A stretch of 64,000 nt of DNA from Cryoendolithus antarcticus. Its lineage: Eukaryota > Ascomycota > Dothideomycetes > Cladosporiales > Cladosporiaceae. The position numbers and the translations under genes are program-made. Below, in pieces: positions 1 to 10,243 of this stretch (within the stretch, counting starts at the first letter, position 1; every line of letters starts with the position of its first letter). The stretch covers positions 186,001-250,000 of the forward strand of contig NAJO01000034.1 of NCBI GenBank assembly GCA_002077065.1. The letters are read 5' to 3'. The notes under the pieces were generated by a model, which worked only from the letters and a program-made list of their open reading frames with translations, was not told the DNA's origin and ran no database searches.

Positions 1-930
1 GAGGCATCTTACCACAGACGAAACAATTATATCAATATTGCTCTCGGAGGTCGTTACTCTGGCAAGCTTCACCTTGGCCGCCGCGCTGTCCTCGGACTAG
101 CTCTCCAGCAGATCCAACAATGGACTGGTATTCTAGTCATGGTATCTTGGGCCACAAAACTCTTTGAACTTTCCAGCTTCGACTCCTATAAGTCTTCCTG
201 GATGTCCGGCCTTTTGAATACCTTCGGTGTCATCGGCACTGCGGCAGCAGCCCTCGTCATTGATCGCATGGGCCGCAGGATGTGTCTCCAGGTTTCCTTC
301 GCTATTCAAGGTGTGTCGCTATTCCTCGTGGCGGCTCTGATCAAATCATCTCAGGATCGAGTCACGTCCAATCCCTCAGAATCCCAGGTTCTTGGAACGG
401 CGGCCTCTTCATTCGCCTTCACCTTCGTCTTCTTCTTCACCATGTTCAACATCGTGCCATGCTGGATTTACGGCACCGAGATATGGCCCCAAGAAGTCCG
501 CGCGAAGGGCTACTCCTTCACCATCCTGGGCTGGGCGCTTGGGTGTGGCACGACAACGTTTGTCATCCCTATTATGCTTTCTCATATCGGATGGTGGTCC
601 TTTATCTTCTTCGGCTGCATGAACATTGTGGTCATGCCCATCATCCACTTCTTCTACCCCGAGACCGCAGGCCGCTCCCTCGAAGAAGTCGACCTCCTCT
701 TCGCCAGCGACTCCCTACTGGTCAGCAAGAACATGGCCGAGTACAACCGCCGTGTTACCGAGGCTGGTGGTAACATTGCGGTCGCTGCCAGGAGGCTTCT
801 TGATGAAGTTGATGGCGAGGACAATTTGGATCCGAGACGTGTTTCACTTAGCGCTGTTCAAGATGCTCGTGTCAAGATTGACTCTGAGAAAGGACATTCC
901 AAGTCTTTGACCGAGAAATCATCGTTTTAG
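1..930 (+). CDS. MFS sugar transporter, C-terminal part (5' truncated by window edge)
   Basis: The frame is open from the first base and ends at a TAG at 928-930, so about 309 C-terminal residues are present. The first residues include a glutamine-rich QQIQQWTG segment, which resembles the start of transmembrane helix 7 of fungal sugar porters. A DRMGRR loop (the conserved DxxGRR between helices 8 and 9) and a PETAGRSLEEVD signature after the last helix follow. These are hallmarks of the MFS sugar porter family (plasma-membrane hexose, disaccharide or sugar-acid uptake). The substrate cannot be read from the sequence. The cytoplasmic tail after PETAGRS is about 90 residues and polar. No intron is needed in the visible part. 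It lies beside a dehydrogenase, an AnmK/levoglucosan-type kinase and a Zn2Cys6 regulator, which suggests it feeds the same pathway. This role is inferred from context. Confidence 0.9.
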   Translation, partial: EASYHRRNNYINIALGGRYSGKLHLGRRAVLGLALQQIQQWTGILVMVSWATKLFELSSFDSYKSSWMSGLLNTFGVIGTAAAALVIDRMGRRMCLQVSFAIQGVSLFLVAALIKSSQDRVTSNPSESQVLGTAASSFAFTFVFFFTMFNIVPCWIYGTEIWPQEVRAKGYSFTILGWALGCGTTTFVIPIMLSHIGWWSFIFFGCMNIVVMPIIHFFYPETAGRSLEEVDLLFASDSLLVSKNMAEYNRRVTEAGGNIAVAARRLLDEVDGEDNLDPRRVSLSAVQDARVKIDSEKGHSKSLTEKSSF

Positions 931-1322
931 ACTCCGGAGGAGGTTTGAAGGGAGATATATTCACTTGCACAGAAAGGACAGAGCTGTGGTGTTGAAGGCG
1001 ATGTAGTTTGTTCTTACGCAGCGGGTGTACTTTGGATTTGACACCTGATTGTAAAGTATCAAATTTTCCTGCGCGAGGCACAGACGTGACCTAACGTGCG
1101 ACAAGTCTATGAGTTTTCCAAGTGCTCGGTATTCCAAGCGATGCCGTCAGCAACCTCAGTCCCTGCAACACCGAAGGGGGTAGACTTTTAGCATACCATC
1201 ATAATTCCATTACAGTTCCAGTTACTTCCTTGCATCTCAACACGAGTTCGTATGCCTTGATGAAACTATGAATTCACGAGTGACTATCCGCTATTTGAAG
1301 ATTTGGAAGCGCTACCTACTAT
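931..1322. other. Convergent intergenic region
   Basis: This lies between the 3' ends of the transporter (plus) and the dehydrogenase (minus). I see no gene, only presumed 3' untranslated sequence for both. Confidence 0.6.
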
Positions 1323-2201
1323 TCATGTCAAAACCGCAGGATGTTTCCACGAAGTCGCACCACCATCAAGCAATAAATCCTGACCCGTATACCAACCACT
1401 GGCTTCGGAAGAGCACAACCACAACATCCCGCCTTTCATCTCTTCCGGCAACCCAATCCTCCCAAACAGAGTCTCCTTCTCGAACTGCTTGACCAGATCT
1501 GGTTGCTTAGACTGCAAGGTCTTCATCATCTCCGTCATCGTATAGCCGGGGCTGAGACTGTTGACTCGAATTCCGTAAGGGGACAGCTCCATAGCTACCG
1601 GCTTCACAAGTCCCTTGATCGCAGCTTTAGACGCTGTATAGCATGAGATCTGCTGCGCAGTGCTGGCAATGTAGGTGGCAATACTGGCGATGAAGATAAT
1701 ACTTCCGGTTGTGGCGTCCTTTGCAGGTGCGTCGCCGTGCTGCGATTTGTACCGTTCGACCATGGCGTTTGCGCAGGCTTGCGCCACGAAGAAGGATCCA
1801 TTGACGTTGACCGCGAAGATCCGCTGGAGAATCTCGTCAGAGGTTGTCAGGAAGGGTTCGTCGATTACAACGCCGGCGGCGTTAATGTTGATGTCGATTC
1901 TACCGAAGTCTTGCGCGATCTCCGAGACCGTATTCATAACCTGGTCGCGGACAGTGATGTCAACAATGTAGTACTTGACTTTGATATTGTGTTGTGAACG
2001 CAATCCGTATAGTGCCAATGATGGCTCGTGGACCACGTCCAACACGGCGATATTGCATCCTGCTGATGCGAGGACTTCTGCAAACGCAAGACCAAGGCCT
2101 CGAGCTGCCCCTGATATCACTGCCGTTTGATCTTTCAAGTTGAACTGGTATGAAATTAATTTATGATCCCGGCGAGTGCTCCCTTTACATACCTTGTTCA
2201 T
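1323..2201 (-). CDS. Short-chain dehydrogenase/reductase (SDR), two exons
   Basis: Classical SDR. After splicing it is 276 aa. Near the N-terminus is the nucleotide-binding glycine motif SGAARGLG, then an NAAG-type motif and the catalytic YTASK (YxxxK) with an upstream serine in IFIASIA. The C-terminal LLLDGG is typical of SDRs acting on polyols and ketoses, such as sorbose, arabinitol or xylulose reductases. It should catalyse NAD(P)-linked oxidation or reduction of an alcohol; the substrate is unknown. The unspliced frame is open, but residues 4-19 fit no SDR. A 48-nt segment at 2145-2192 starts GTATGT and ends CAG on the minus strand. Removing it gives MNKFNLKDQTAVISG, a normal SDR start. 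The gene is divergent from the AnmK-type kinase and shares its promoter region. Confidence 0.9.
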   Translation of the reverse strand: MNKVCKGSTRRDHKLISYQFNLKDQTAVISGAARGLGLAFAEVLASAGCNIAVLDVVHEPSLALYGLRSQHNIKVKYYIVDITVRDQVMNTVSEIAQDFGRIDININAAGVVIDEPFLTTSDEILQRIFAVNVNGSFFVAQACANAMVERYKSQHGDAPAKDATTGSIIFIASIATYIASTAQQISCYTASKAAIKGLVKPVAMELSPYGIRVNSLSPGYTMTEMMKTLQSKQPDLVKQFEKETLFGRIGLPEEMKGGMLWLCSSEASGWYTGQDLLLDGGATSWKHPAVLT

Positions 2202-2771
2202 TGTCTCAAAACTCTTTGTTCACTCAAAAGTCGTTCTCTCACTAGCATGGCCTGGCTGTTATAGTGCTCATCAGACAATGATCGTTAAGGACCGCTTGAT
2301 GGTTTTGGGCAGGACCTCATTCCTACAAAGCCTGTTGGCCACGTGCATCAGCACCATTTCGGTCTTTGTCCCATCGGAATTTAATCTCTCCAGCATTGCT
2401 TCGGAGATCTCTTGTCATAGAGTAAGTTGCGTGAAGTTGTGGCGACGAAATGGTGTGCGCACGTCCGGGAATGCGCCGAACCCTTTCACACTTTCCGACT
2501 CGTGGAAAACCCCGTTCAACCTTTCAGCCGAATCTTGCTTCTCCGTGCGCACGTCCGGGAATGTGCCGAACCCTTTCACACTTTCCAACTCGTGGAAACC
2601 CCCGTTCAACCATTCAGCCGAATCTTGCTTCTCCGTTCGCAAAGCTACCACAGCCACATCTTTTTTCCCTATCAGCTTTTGATGAGGGCCTCGGATTCAA
2701 ATATTTATGTTTGTAACGTATAAGTTCCTTTTATTTTGAGATGTCGATGTCGTGCACAAAACAAAGTCGCC
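2202..2771. promoter_or_regulatory. Shared divergent promoter of the SDR and the AnmK/levoglucosan-type kinase
   Basis: The two genes are transcribed away from each other from this 570-bp interval, so both must be controlled from here. It contains a 90-bp tandem duplication (annotated separately) rich in CCG/CGG triplets, the half-sites commonly bound by Zn2Cys6 factors. One such factor is encoded just downstream of the kinase. No protein-coding gene is supported here. The regulatory link is an inference. Confidence 0.5.
2455..2634. repeat. 90-bp direct tandem duplication, two copies
   Basis: Copies at about 2455-2544 and 2545-2634 are nearly identical. Both contain the run GCGCACGTCCGGGAATG, then CCCTTTCACACTTTCC, then GCCGAATCTTGCTTCTCCG. 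They differ at only a few positions and have no length difference. The start of a third copy fades out after 2635. Each unit carries several CCG/CGG triplets. Confidence 0.9.
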
Positions 2772-4151
2772 ATGTCAACCTCTCTAACGATCGGGCCCTC
2801 TTACAGCCTCACAAACGGGCTCCCCAATGGCCTTAGCAATGGTCACCATGAAGAGGGATTAGATTTGACCGTGCTTGGGCTGAATTCCGGGACGTCAATG
2901 GATGGTATTGACTGCGCGTTATGCCGGTTCAGACAAGAGTCGCCTGAGTCGCCAATGCATTTTGAACTCCTTGCCTACGATGAAGTGCCGCTGGAGCCCA
3001 AGATCAAAAAGCGCGTGATGGAAATGATCTTGCATAACAAAACCACCCCCGAAGAGCTTTCAGAGGTCAATGTCCTGCTTGGTGAGACCTTCGCTGAAGC
3101 TGTGAAAGAGTTCTCTCAGAAACAAGGCATTCCTCTTGAGAAGATCGATGCTTTGGGATCGCACGGACAGACAATCTGGTTGCTTAGCATGCCAGAGCCT
3201 GGTCACACCAAGTCGGCCTTGACGATGGCTGAAGGATCATTCCTCGCGTCGAGAACAGGAATCACATCTGTCACCGATTTTCGGATTTCGGACCAAGCAG
3301 CCGGTCGACAAGGCGCTCCCTTGATCGCATTTTTCGACTCACTGGTCCTTCATCACCCTACCAAACTCAGAGCATGTCAGAATATTGGCGGCATAGCAAA
3401 TGTCTGCTTCGTTCCTCCAGACAAGGACGGGAAATTGAATCTGGAGTTTTTCGATTTTGACACTGGCCCGGGCAATGTTTTCATTGATGCAGCAGTGCGA
3501 TACTTTACCAATGCAGAGCGCGAGTATGACAAAAACGGCGAGATGGGTGCTGCAGGAACAGTGGATCAGGAGATGGTAGATGAGTTCCTGGAAACTTTCA
3601 ACTACTTCAGTCTCGAACCACCGAAGACGACAGGACGTGAGGTGTTCAGGGACACCATTGCCCACGAACTGATCGAAAAAGGCAAGGCCAAAGGATTGTC
3701 ACCAAATGACATTGTCGCGACGATAACTCGCATCACCGCCCAAGCCATTGTCAACCATTACCACAGATATATGCCGCAGGGGCACGGTCCACTTGCAGAA
3801 ATCTTCATGTGTGGCGGTGGAGCGAAAAATCCAAACATCACGTGTTACATGCAAGAAGCGTTCCCCGAAACTCGAATCGTAATGCTTGACAAGGCTGGCA
3901 TCCCGGCGGACGCGAAGGAGGCCATTACTTTCGCATGGCAAGGAATGGAGGCAATCGTGGGACGGAGTATTCCGGTACCGAGCAGAGTCGAGACGAAGAA
4001 ACAGTATGTGCTTGGAAAGGTGAGTCCAGGTGAGAATTATCGGAAGGTTATGAAGCATGGAATGGATTTTGGCGCAGGGAGGGATCATCTGGAACCTGTA
4101 ACGGAGTTGGTGAATTACGTGAAGGGCAACGTCTTTGACAACAAGTGGTGA
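2772..4151 (+). CDS. AnmK-family sugar kinase, probable levoglucosan kinase
   Basis: 459 aa, single exon, starting at the ATG at 2772 (GTCGCCATGT context). It belongs to the anhydro-N-acetylmuramic acid kinase family of the ASKHA fold. Visible family motifs in order: [12 protein letters not shown] (phosphate loop and catalytic region); [25 protein letters not shown], matching the DFRxxDxAxGGQGAP block of Anm[25 protein letters not shown]; and a C-terminal [12 protein letters not shown]. The bacterial enzyme cleaves and phosphorylates 1,6-anhydroMurNAc in cell-wall recycling. The characterised fungal member, levoglucosan kinase of Lipomyces starkeyi, converts levoglucosan plus ATP to glucose-6-phosphate. 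Fungi lack peptidoglycan, so levoglucosan or a related anhydrosugar is the likelier substrate. The extra N-terminal 35 residues are rich in S, N and G and probably disordered. The neighbouring sugar transporter, SDR and regulator support a catabolic cluster. Confidence 0.93.
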   Translation: MSTSLTIGPSYSLTNGLPNGLSNGHHEEGLDLTVLGLNSGTSMDGIDCALCRFRQESPESPMHFELLAYDEVPLEPKIKKRVMEMILHNKTTPEELSEVNVLLGETFAEAVKEFSQKQGIPLEKIDALGSHGQTIWLLSMPEPGHTKSALTMAEGSFLASRTGITSVTDFRISDQAAGRQGAPLIAFFDSLVLHHPTKLRACQNIGGIANVCFVPPDKDGKLNLEFFDFDTGPGNVFIDAAVRYFTNAEREYDKNGEMGAAGTVDQEMVDEFLETFNYFSLEPPKTTGREVFRDTIAHELIEKGKAKGLSPNDIVATITRITAQAIVNHYHRYMPQGHGPLAEIFMCGGGAKNPNITCYMQEAFPETRIVMLDKAGIPADAKEAITFAWQGMEAIVGRSIPVPSRVETKKQYVLGKVSPGENYRKVMKHGMDFGAGRDHLEPVTELVNYVKGNVFDNKW

Positions 4152-4681
4152 ACAGATTCATTTTGGATGAAAAGATGGCGAAGAGTCGCACGCCTTTGTC
4201 AGGCGAAATGGTCTTGAATATGTTAACTCAGCTACTACAAAGCGTTCTGTTCTTGTAATCTTATCCAATCGATTGTTCATTTAGCTACTTGCTTTACTAC
4301 AGGAAGTAAAGAGGTTGTAGATCCACGTTTCGAGGGATTAGATAAATAATAGGACAGACAATTGAGGGGCCACCGCACAATCACTAGAGATGCGGAAGCT
4401 TCTGTCACGTGTCTTAGTATGCGCCCTGAAGGGCAATAGTATTAGGCCTCGGCTACTCGCGCAGAACTCTATCAACTTCTGTCCCCGGTGCTGCATACTA
4501 TCTTTCGTTAATATTTGTCTCTACTTTGGCGAAGTCTAATACTTGTTTACCTTAGAGTATGTGATGTCAAGGGAGGCTTATAAACCTGCATCGAGGAGAA
4601 GGTCATGCTTGTTAGCGGTGGAAACAGCCTGCAATTGCACTTAACAGAAGTTGCGATTCCCTTGAAGTACACGTTCTAACA
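4152..4681. other. Intergenic: 3' end of kinase and promoter of the Zn2Cys6 gene
   Basis: No coding sequence is recognisable. A palindromic CACGTG (bHLH-type E-box) lies at 4406-4411, upstream of the regulator. Nothing else stands out. Confidence 0.5.
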
Positions 4682-6732
4682 ATGCCGGCCTCCGAACAAA
4701 AGACAAACAAGTCAAGACGGATTACCCGAGCGTGCGATTACTGCCACAAACGCAGCATCCGATGCATCAACGCTAGTGGCTCGCAGTGTCACAACTGCAT
4801 CGAGTTCGATCAGCCATGTACTTATGAACGAGCAGCAAAGAGACGGGGCGTGAAGTCCAAGTCAGAGGCTGGAGCTGGAGCTCGTTCGCCTGCACCAGTC
4901 CCTCGAGATTTCGACTCCACGAACGGTACGTTGGGGGAATTATCGGCAATGCCGCCTTCATCGGGTCTTCAAGATGCGCCGAAACCTCCTGACGAGGCTG
5001 GCTTATTGCCTGACAATTGCGGTCAATCACTGACAGCTCCCAGCGCATCTCAACTCATTATCTCAGCCATGGAAGGCTCCGACGATTGCCAGCCAGGCCG
5101 TGGTGATGAGTCTCGTCGAGGCATACTTTGAGATAGTATATCCAATCTTCCCACTCTTTCACAGGTCGACATATATTCGAAAAGTAGGTCTTACTGAGTT
5201 GTGGCGTTCTCCTTGCTAAAGATCGATGGTACCACCTCATGATTTCTTTACACAGCGCTAACAAGCCTTTCCAGATATCGAGAGGCGACTATACTACGGA
5301 CAAGGCGTGGTTCCCTGTGACCATGGCAGTGTGCGCCCTTGTGTCCGCTAGAGTCCGAGATCAGGCGATTTTCAATCCCTCTTGGGATGTTCAAGAACTA
5401 TCCGAAACACCCTCGGAAACATTCTATGACGCTGCGGTCCATTACAGTGCAGGCTGGGAAGACGCCAGACAATCCCACACTCTCAATACGCTGCGATGCT
5501 TCGCTTTGCTTGCCCTCACAGCCATTCAATATGGCAACATTCGCGAAATGCATCTATTCTTGGGGAAATACCACACTCTGGTGGCTATGGATGGTTTACA
5601 TGATGAATTGAACTGGCCCAAAGACATCGGCACGGTTGAAACGGAAGAGAGGCGGCGACTGGTGAGACATATGATCCGTCGTGGGACTTCGGCTAATCAA
5701 TCAGTAGATCTGGTCCATGTATACCTTGGAGGTCTATTCATCCATCATTTGGAACGGCGTCACACGGTGTCGAGAACAACAGATCAATGTTGCATACACC
5801 ACAGAGATGGACGATGATTTGTTCAATGATATGGGCTACAATCAGCCAGCGCCGTCTCCCGTTGACATTAGGCCAAGCCCTGGTGGCAGATTCGACGATG
5901 TGAGGAATAGCAGTTGGCTCTGCGGCTGGAACTTCACGACCGATCTATATCGGATCCTAGAGCACGTCATTACCAACTTTCGTGACCGAAGGCGGCACAA
6001 GAGGACGCCCTTTAGCGACATGTTCGATGATAAGACTGCCCTTTCCGCCACTTCTGTCCAAGACACCATCATGGCTCTATACGGCAATCTTCCGGGCTGC
6101 TTCAAGGAGTTTCCAGAGGTGACTTGTAATCCTTCGAGGTAAGTTTTTCACCTTGGTCGCATGCGCCAGCCAATAACTGTACTAGCGATCGATTTGGATT
6201 CCAGGCCGCCAATATCACTGCTACTATCCAGCTGCTTCGAATGATGTTGTTTGCGTCAGGTGGCGGTACGATCGAGGAACGTTGCAAAATAGCAAGTGAA
6301 GTCGTGAATGCATTCACGCGCATCCCGGTCGCTTATCTAAGAGCTATTAGTTCGCCACTCCTCCATCACCTTGCTGGTATTGGCACCATTCTGGGCAGTG
6401 TTCTTGAGGAGCCTCTCAGCGATATTGCGTATCAGCAGGTGAGAGTCGTCTTGCTGTCACTCGCACAATTGCTGGAGAATCTCGATCATGGTATCCATTC
6501 AGCAATCAACGCACAGCGATTACGGGATTTAGTGGCGCAAATCGACAGCTACTGGAATCAGCTGATCATTCGTTCTGAGGGTGAGCCGAGTCCGCAGCTC
6601 AGTTCGCCAAATCAAAAGTACCACGGCCTGCGGCATACTGACGCGCTGAGAACCATACCTTCCCAGCTGACCACCATAATTTTTGAAGACTGGCCGTGGA
6701 ACCTGGACTTCACAAAAGCTGCACAGTCCTAG
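4682..6732 (+). CDS. Zn2Cys6 fungal-specific transcription factor, five exons
   Basis: Exons 4682-4925, 5044-5183, 5275-5661, 5708-6138 and 6186-6732 join in frame to 582 aa. All introns are GT..AG (118, 91, 46, 47 and 47 nt). Residues about 17-50 form a binuclear zinc cluster with the spacing CX2CX6CX7CX2CX6C, followed by a basic RAAKRRGVKSK linker. After intron 1 the protein enters a fungal_trans-type regulatory domain, with VEAYFEIVYPIFPLFHR and, after intron 3, RRRLIWSMYTLEVY. These are the usual landmarks of PF04082 proteins. The splice choices were made because each restores such a block. It lies downstream of and co-oriented with the kinase, so it is a plausible local regulator of the cluster. 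That role is an inference. Confidence 0.9.
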
Positions 6733-7945
6733 TCGCCCACAAATCTGGCTCTAGACGTCTGAATTGAATCCAACCAATTCATCACGAGCCTCTTGGCACC
6801 TTCAGAACGGCCGGCACTGATCAACTTACTGTGATGCAGGTATGCGAACCGCAAGCAGATGTCCCCCGAATCAATGGCTTGGAGAACGAGCATTCCCGCT
6901 CGGCCAACTTGCGGGTGGACATGCTCGATCTCCTGGCCGCCATTCGTCCTGGGAGCGACATTTCGCAGCGGCTTATGATGTAATAAGATGGATAATACTC
7001 GACATTATGTGAAGGATCATGAAATAGTGAAAGAAAGCAGACAGGCTGAAATAATTCATACTCCGGAACGTGTTCCTCTTTGTCCTACCACTTCCGAACA
7101 TCCATCACTGCCGTGGATGAGCAACCAGTCTCAATCCACTGAAACAATCCATCGACTGCTCAAGCGCCTTCCCAACACCCGCCAAGGCCGCCAAAGCTGC
7201 TTGATGCTCAGTGGGAACAACGACCGCCACATCAGACTTTGCGGCAGGTATGTCCGCATCACGTTCTTCAGCAGCTCGTTATTCTGCTCCTCATACAGAG
7301 AATCAGCGCAGGACTCCAATACTCTCATAACACCCTCCGCAAGCGTCTCAGGCACAATTCCAGCATGCGTCCGGACGGTACATTGACTGCTACCAGAACC
7401 TTCTCAGCTTTTCCCCACTCGGGAGCACGACGTTGGCACATGCAATGGTTCTCTGTATGGACCGTTTTGCCTAGGTATCTCAGTCTTGCTAATGCCTAAA
7501 GCTAGTTGCCGTCGTCATATGCTTCGTGTATGTCCGCTCTTGCGTAACTTCCGTATGCAAGATTGGTTGTGGATGGTTGAACAGAGATAGATCCGAGTCA
7601 GACACTCGCGGCGCATACTGTGGTCTAAGTGGCTCCTGTCCTGGTCCGAAAGACGTCTTAGAGGTTCGTTGCCCAAGCATCTGAAGCCTGTGTTCAATGG
7701 CTCCAGCCTTCGGAACAAGCGCTTGAGTGTGACTCATGGCTCCATGGGGAGCATGCAAGTGGATCCAGGTGTAGCATGGCTCACGAAAGCTCGAAAACAG
7801 CGCAGAGGTTCTTGAATACCAGAACTACGTACCAAAGGAGGCCATGTCCACAATCCTTCTATTTGTAACAGCGAAGATGCCAGTCAGTGCAAGTATACAC
7901 CTGCCGCAGGAATCTTCTTCCACTCTCTAACATGCTACCTAACAG
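6733..7945. other. Gene-poor interval with possible decayed coding pieces
   Basis: No intact gene. At 7386-7100 on the minus strand two overlapping frames each read like protein (one with YEEQNNELLKN, the next with AVVVPTEHQAALAALAG). They are out of frame with each other and interrupted by stops, so they may be a broken gene. No family was recognised. Confidence 0.35.
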
Positions 7946-8353
7946 CGAGTCAACACATTCCTGTCTGAGCACCAGACACTCGACGATTTCATACCCAACA
8001 GCATCTATGCACAGGTTCGAGACCAACACATGTCCTCAGACGATCTCGCTAAACCAGGTACTGAGCCGCCTATCGACGACTTTGAATCAGGTTTCCTAGT
8101 TGCTACAGACGAGGGACTGTGGCACACCTTGGAACGTTACAGCAACGAAGAATCGAAGGCATACAGGGCAATTGGCTTGTGTAAATATATACTCGTAGTC
8201 CTGGACCAGATCTTGAAGACCAACGATACGACCAAAATGCTCTGCTCCGCCGCCGATATCGGATGGGCATGCCTTCACTCTGAGCTAATTTTACCTGAAT
8301 CAAAGAGATGCGACAATCGTCTATGGCCATGTCGCCAGTTCTGTCATCTCTAG
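7946..8353 (+). pseudogene. Possible exon or gene fragment, unknown family
   Basis: A continuous frame of about 135 codons begins just after a good acceptor (CTAACAG at 7939-7945). It runs through an internal ATG at 8030 to a TAG at 8351-8353. Its composition (acidic, with LWHTLERYSNEES and KYILVVLDQILK) is protein-like rather than random. No upstream exon giving a convincing start was found, and I recognise no domain. It could be the last exon of an unidentified gene or a remnant. Confidence 0.35.
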
Positions 8354-8689
8354 CGAAATGTTACTATGAATCGAGTTACCGCAACGCTAAGTTTCTGAAA
8401 GCTTCGAACATTAGCAGCTAATCTGATAGAACAACATCTCAGGAGGCTCTACAACTCGCTCGAAGGCGGTTTACGCTCGACGCGGCCGCTGAACGGTTGC
8501 CCGACCCATCGATCTGATTCGAAAGCTTCAGTCGACCTGTTGGTCTGGCTTGGTATAGTAGAGTTGAATAGACGAGCAGCATTGCTCGGCTGAGTCTGAG
8601 GTTTGCCGTGCGTTGTTCGAGCAAGCTGATTACCACGCTTAGCACTCAGCTCGGGGATAGGGCGCATGCATGAAAGGTGCCTTATCAAT
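8354..8689. other. Intergenic, nothing recognised
   Basis: No coding or repeat signal supported between the uncertain fragment and the DUF3435 relic. Confidence 0.4.
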
Positions 8690-10243
8690 TCAACATCCTA
8701 ATCCATGTTGTTCAGTATCCCTATAGTATCGACGCTGCAAATCTAGGAAGTGTACGGCATGTGTGCTTTAACACTCGTGTGGCCCATTAGTCGCTTTCTT
8801 AGAGCTTCTGGAACCGTCTCTAGTTGCGCGGAAGTTAGTGTGAAAATAGGGCAGCTTCATTACTAGAGGATAGGCTCACTGTCGACTTCGTTGGCGAAAC
8901 TACGGCGGAAGGTGTAAGGTGTTATAGGCTCCTCGTAGCTAGCACGGCGGCCAAGCCCTTTTAGTATGGTCGCTAGCTTCCCCGCATCCCACATCCTATC
9001 GTTCGAGAACTCTCTATGGCCTCCCTTCCTCTCGAGCGCTTGGAACACCGAAGCGTTCTCTATCTCCGGTCTTAATAGTAAGGTGTGCGGAGGGCATCCT
9101 TAAGAAGGCGTCGGAATCTTCTCTAGGTCTTCTGGGCAGGTCAAAGTCGCAGAGACATTGCGAGCGAACCCTAGCGCAAAGAGAAGAGTGATTGGATACT
9201 TGGTCCGATCGGGGCCCTCGCGCACATGCCTAATAACACTATAATGTCAGTATGTAGCTTCACTGAAAGCTTGAAAGCGCCCGAGTTCACTCACGCGAGA
9301 GAGTGCAGGTTTCCCCGGCCCTTCCGGAACAACTCGTAGATACTAACGCCCTAGAGCCTCTGACCTTTTGAGTCGCATATCAGCCAGAACTGTATGTGCT
9401 CCCATGTAAGACCTTCCCTAGAGAGTCGATGCAAAGATAACTTAACAAGTTCTCTAGGTCGTGTGCCGTTGTAATACACGAGTAGAATAAGCAACGTAAT
9501 GTTAAGGCGTGTCTATGGAAGCTTGAATGAGTGCTTATCATACATCTACAAGTATTGCAGTATGTCGCGGGTTGCTGTATAGTCGGCGACTAACTTGGAC
9601 CTATATAGTTTTGATAGATACGGGGCAAGGTCCTTGAGGATGTACTGCTGCTACATTAGCGGGAAACTGATGTGGCTCTCACATTGACTAATATCGATTG
9701 CGGAGCGAGGTACTGTAACCGACTTTTTCGAGCGACGTATTCACGGCCTTTTCGAAGACATGTTAGCCAAAGATGTTAAGAGCAACAATGAGCTGCCGAC
9801 CCTTCTCTGATATGGTCGACACGACCGCAGGTCCATCTGTCTCCAATCTTCCTAGTGTATTGCGCTTGTGACTTAAGTTCCTCATGAACGTTTTCAATTG
9901 CTCTAGGTCCAGCTTATATACGAACGGGTCTTAGGGTTCGAAGCCTGGAGCGGGCGCCCTACGTAGAAACCTGCGATTTGTTAGTGATTAGACTTAGGCG
10001 GTTTTGGAATAGGAATCTGGGCCAGTACGAGTGTAGTCGTCTGACGAGTCTCTTCAAGGTCATGTACGTTCGCGGCCGGGTCCTTGCTAATTCATCTTGG
10101 AGCTGCTTGCGCCGTGCTTCCTTAGTATTCGCATATATTTGTACACGCAGCTCATCTAGCGTTGCAGTATCAATGTAAAAATCCTCGTCAGAGGAAGTGC
10201 CCACATCGTCCTCGTCGTCTCGAGCGTTCGCCATAATAAGCAT
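8690..10243 (-). pseudogene. DUF3435 tyrosine-recombinase relic (Starship captain-like)
   Basis: Read on the minus strand, several blocks match the fungal DUF3435 family, but they lie in different frames with stops between. From N to C: an acidic start at 10243 down to about 9959; LDLEQLKTFMRNLSHKRN near 9905; a block near 9600-9430 with DYTATRDILQYL and YYNGTRPRELVKLSL; a block with TKYPITLLFALGFARN near 9200; LKGLGRRASYEEPITPYTFRR at about 8960-8900; and RKRLMGHTSVKAHMPYTS near 8800-8740. The last blocks correspond to the conserved Arg box, the MGH motif and a downstream Tyr of this recombinase-like family. DUF3435 proteins are the transposases of Starship giant elements, although not every member is one. 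The many TAG/TGA codons and frame changes show it is dead. Repeat-induced point mutation is possible but was not measured. Confidence 0.75.
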
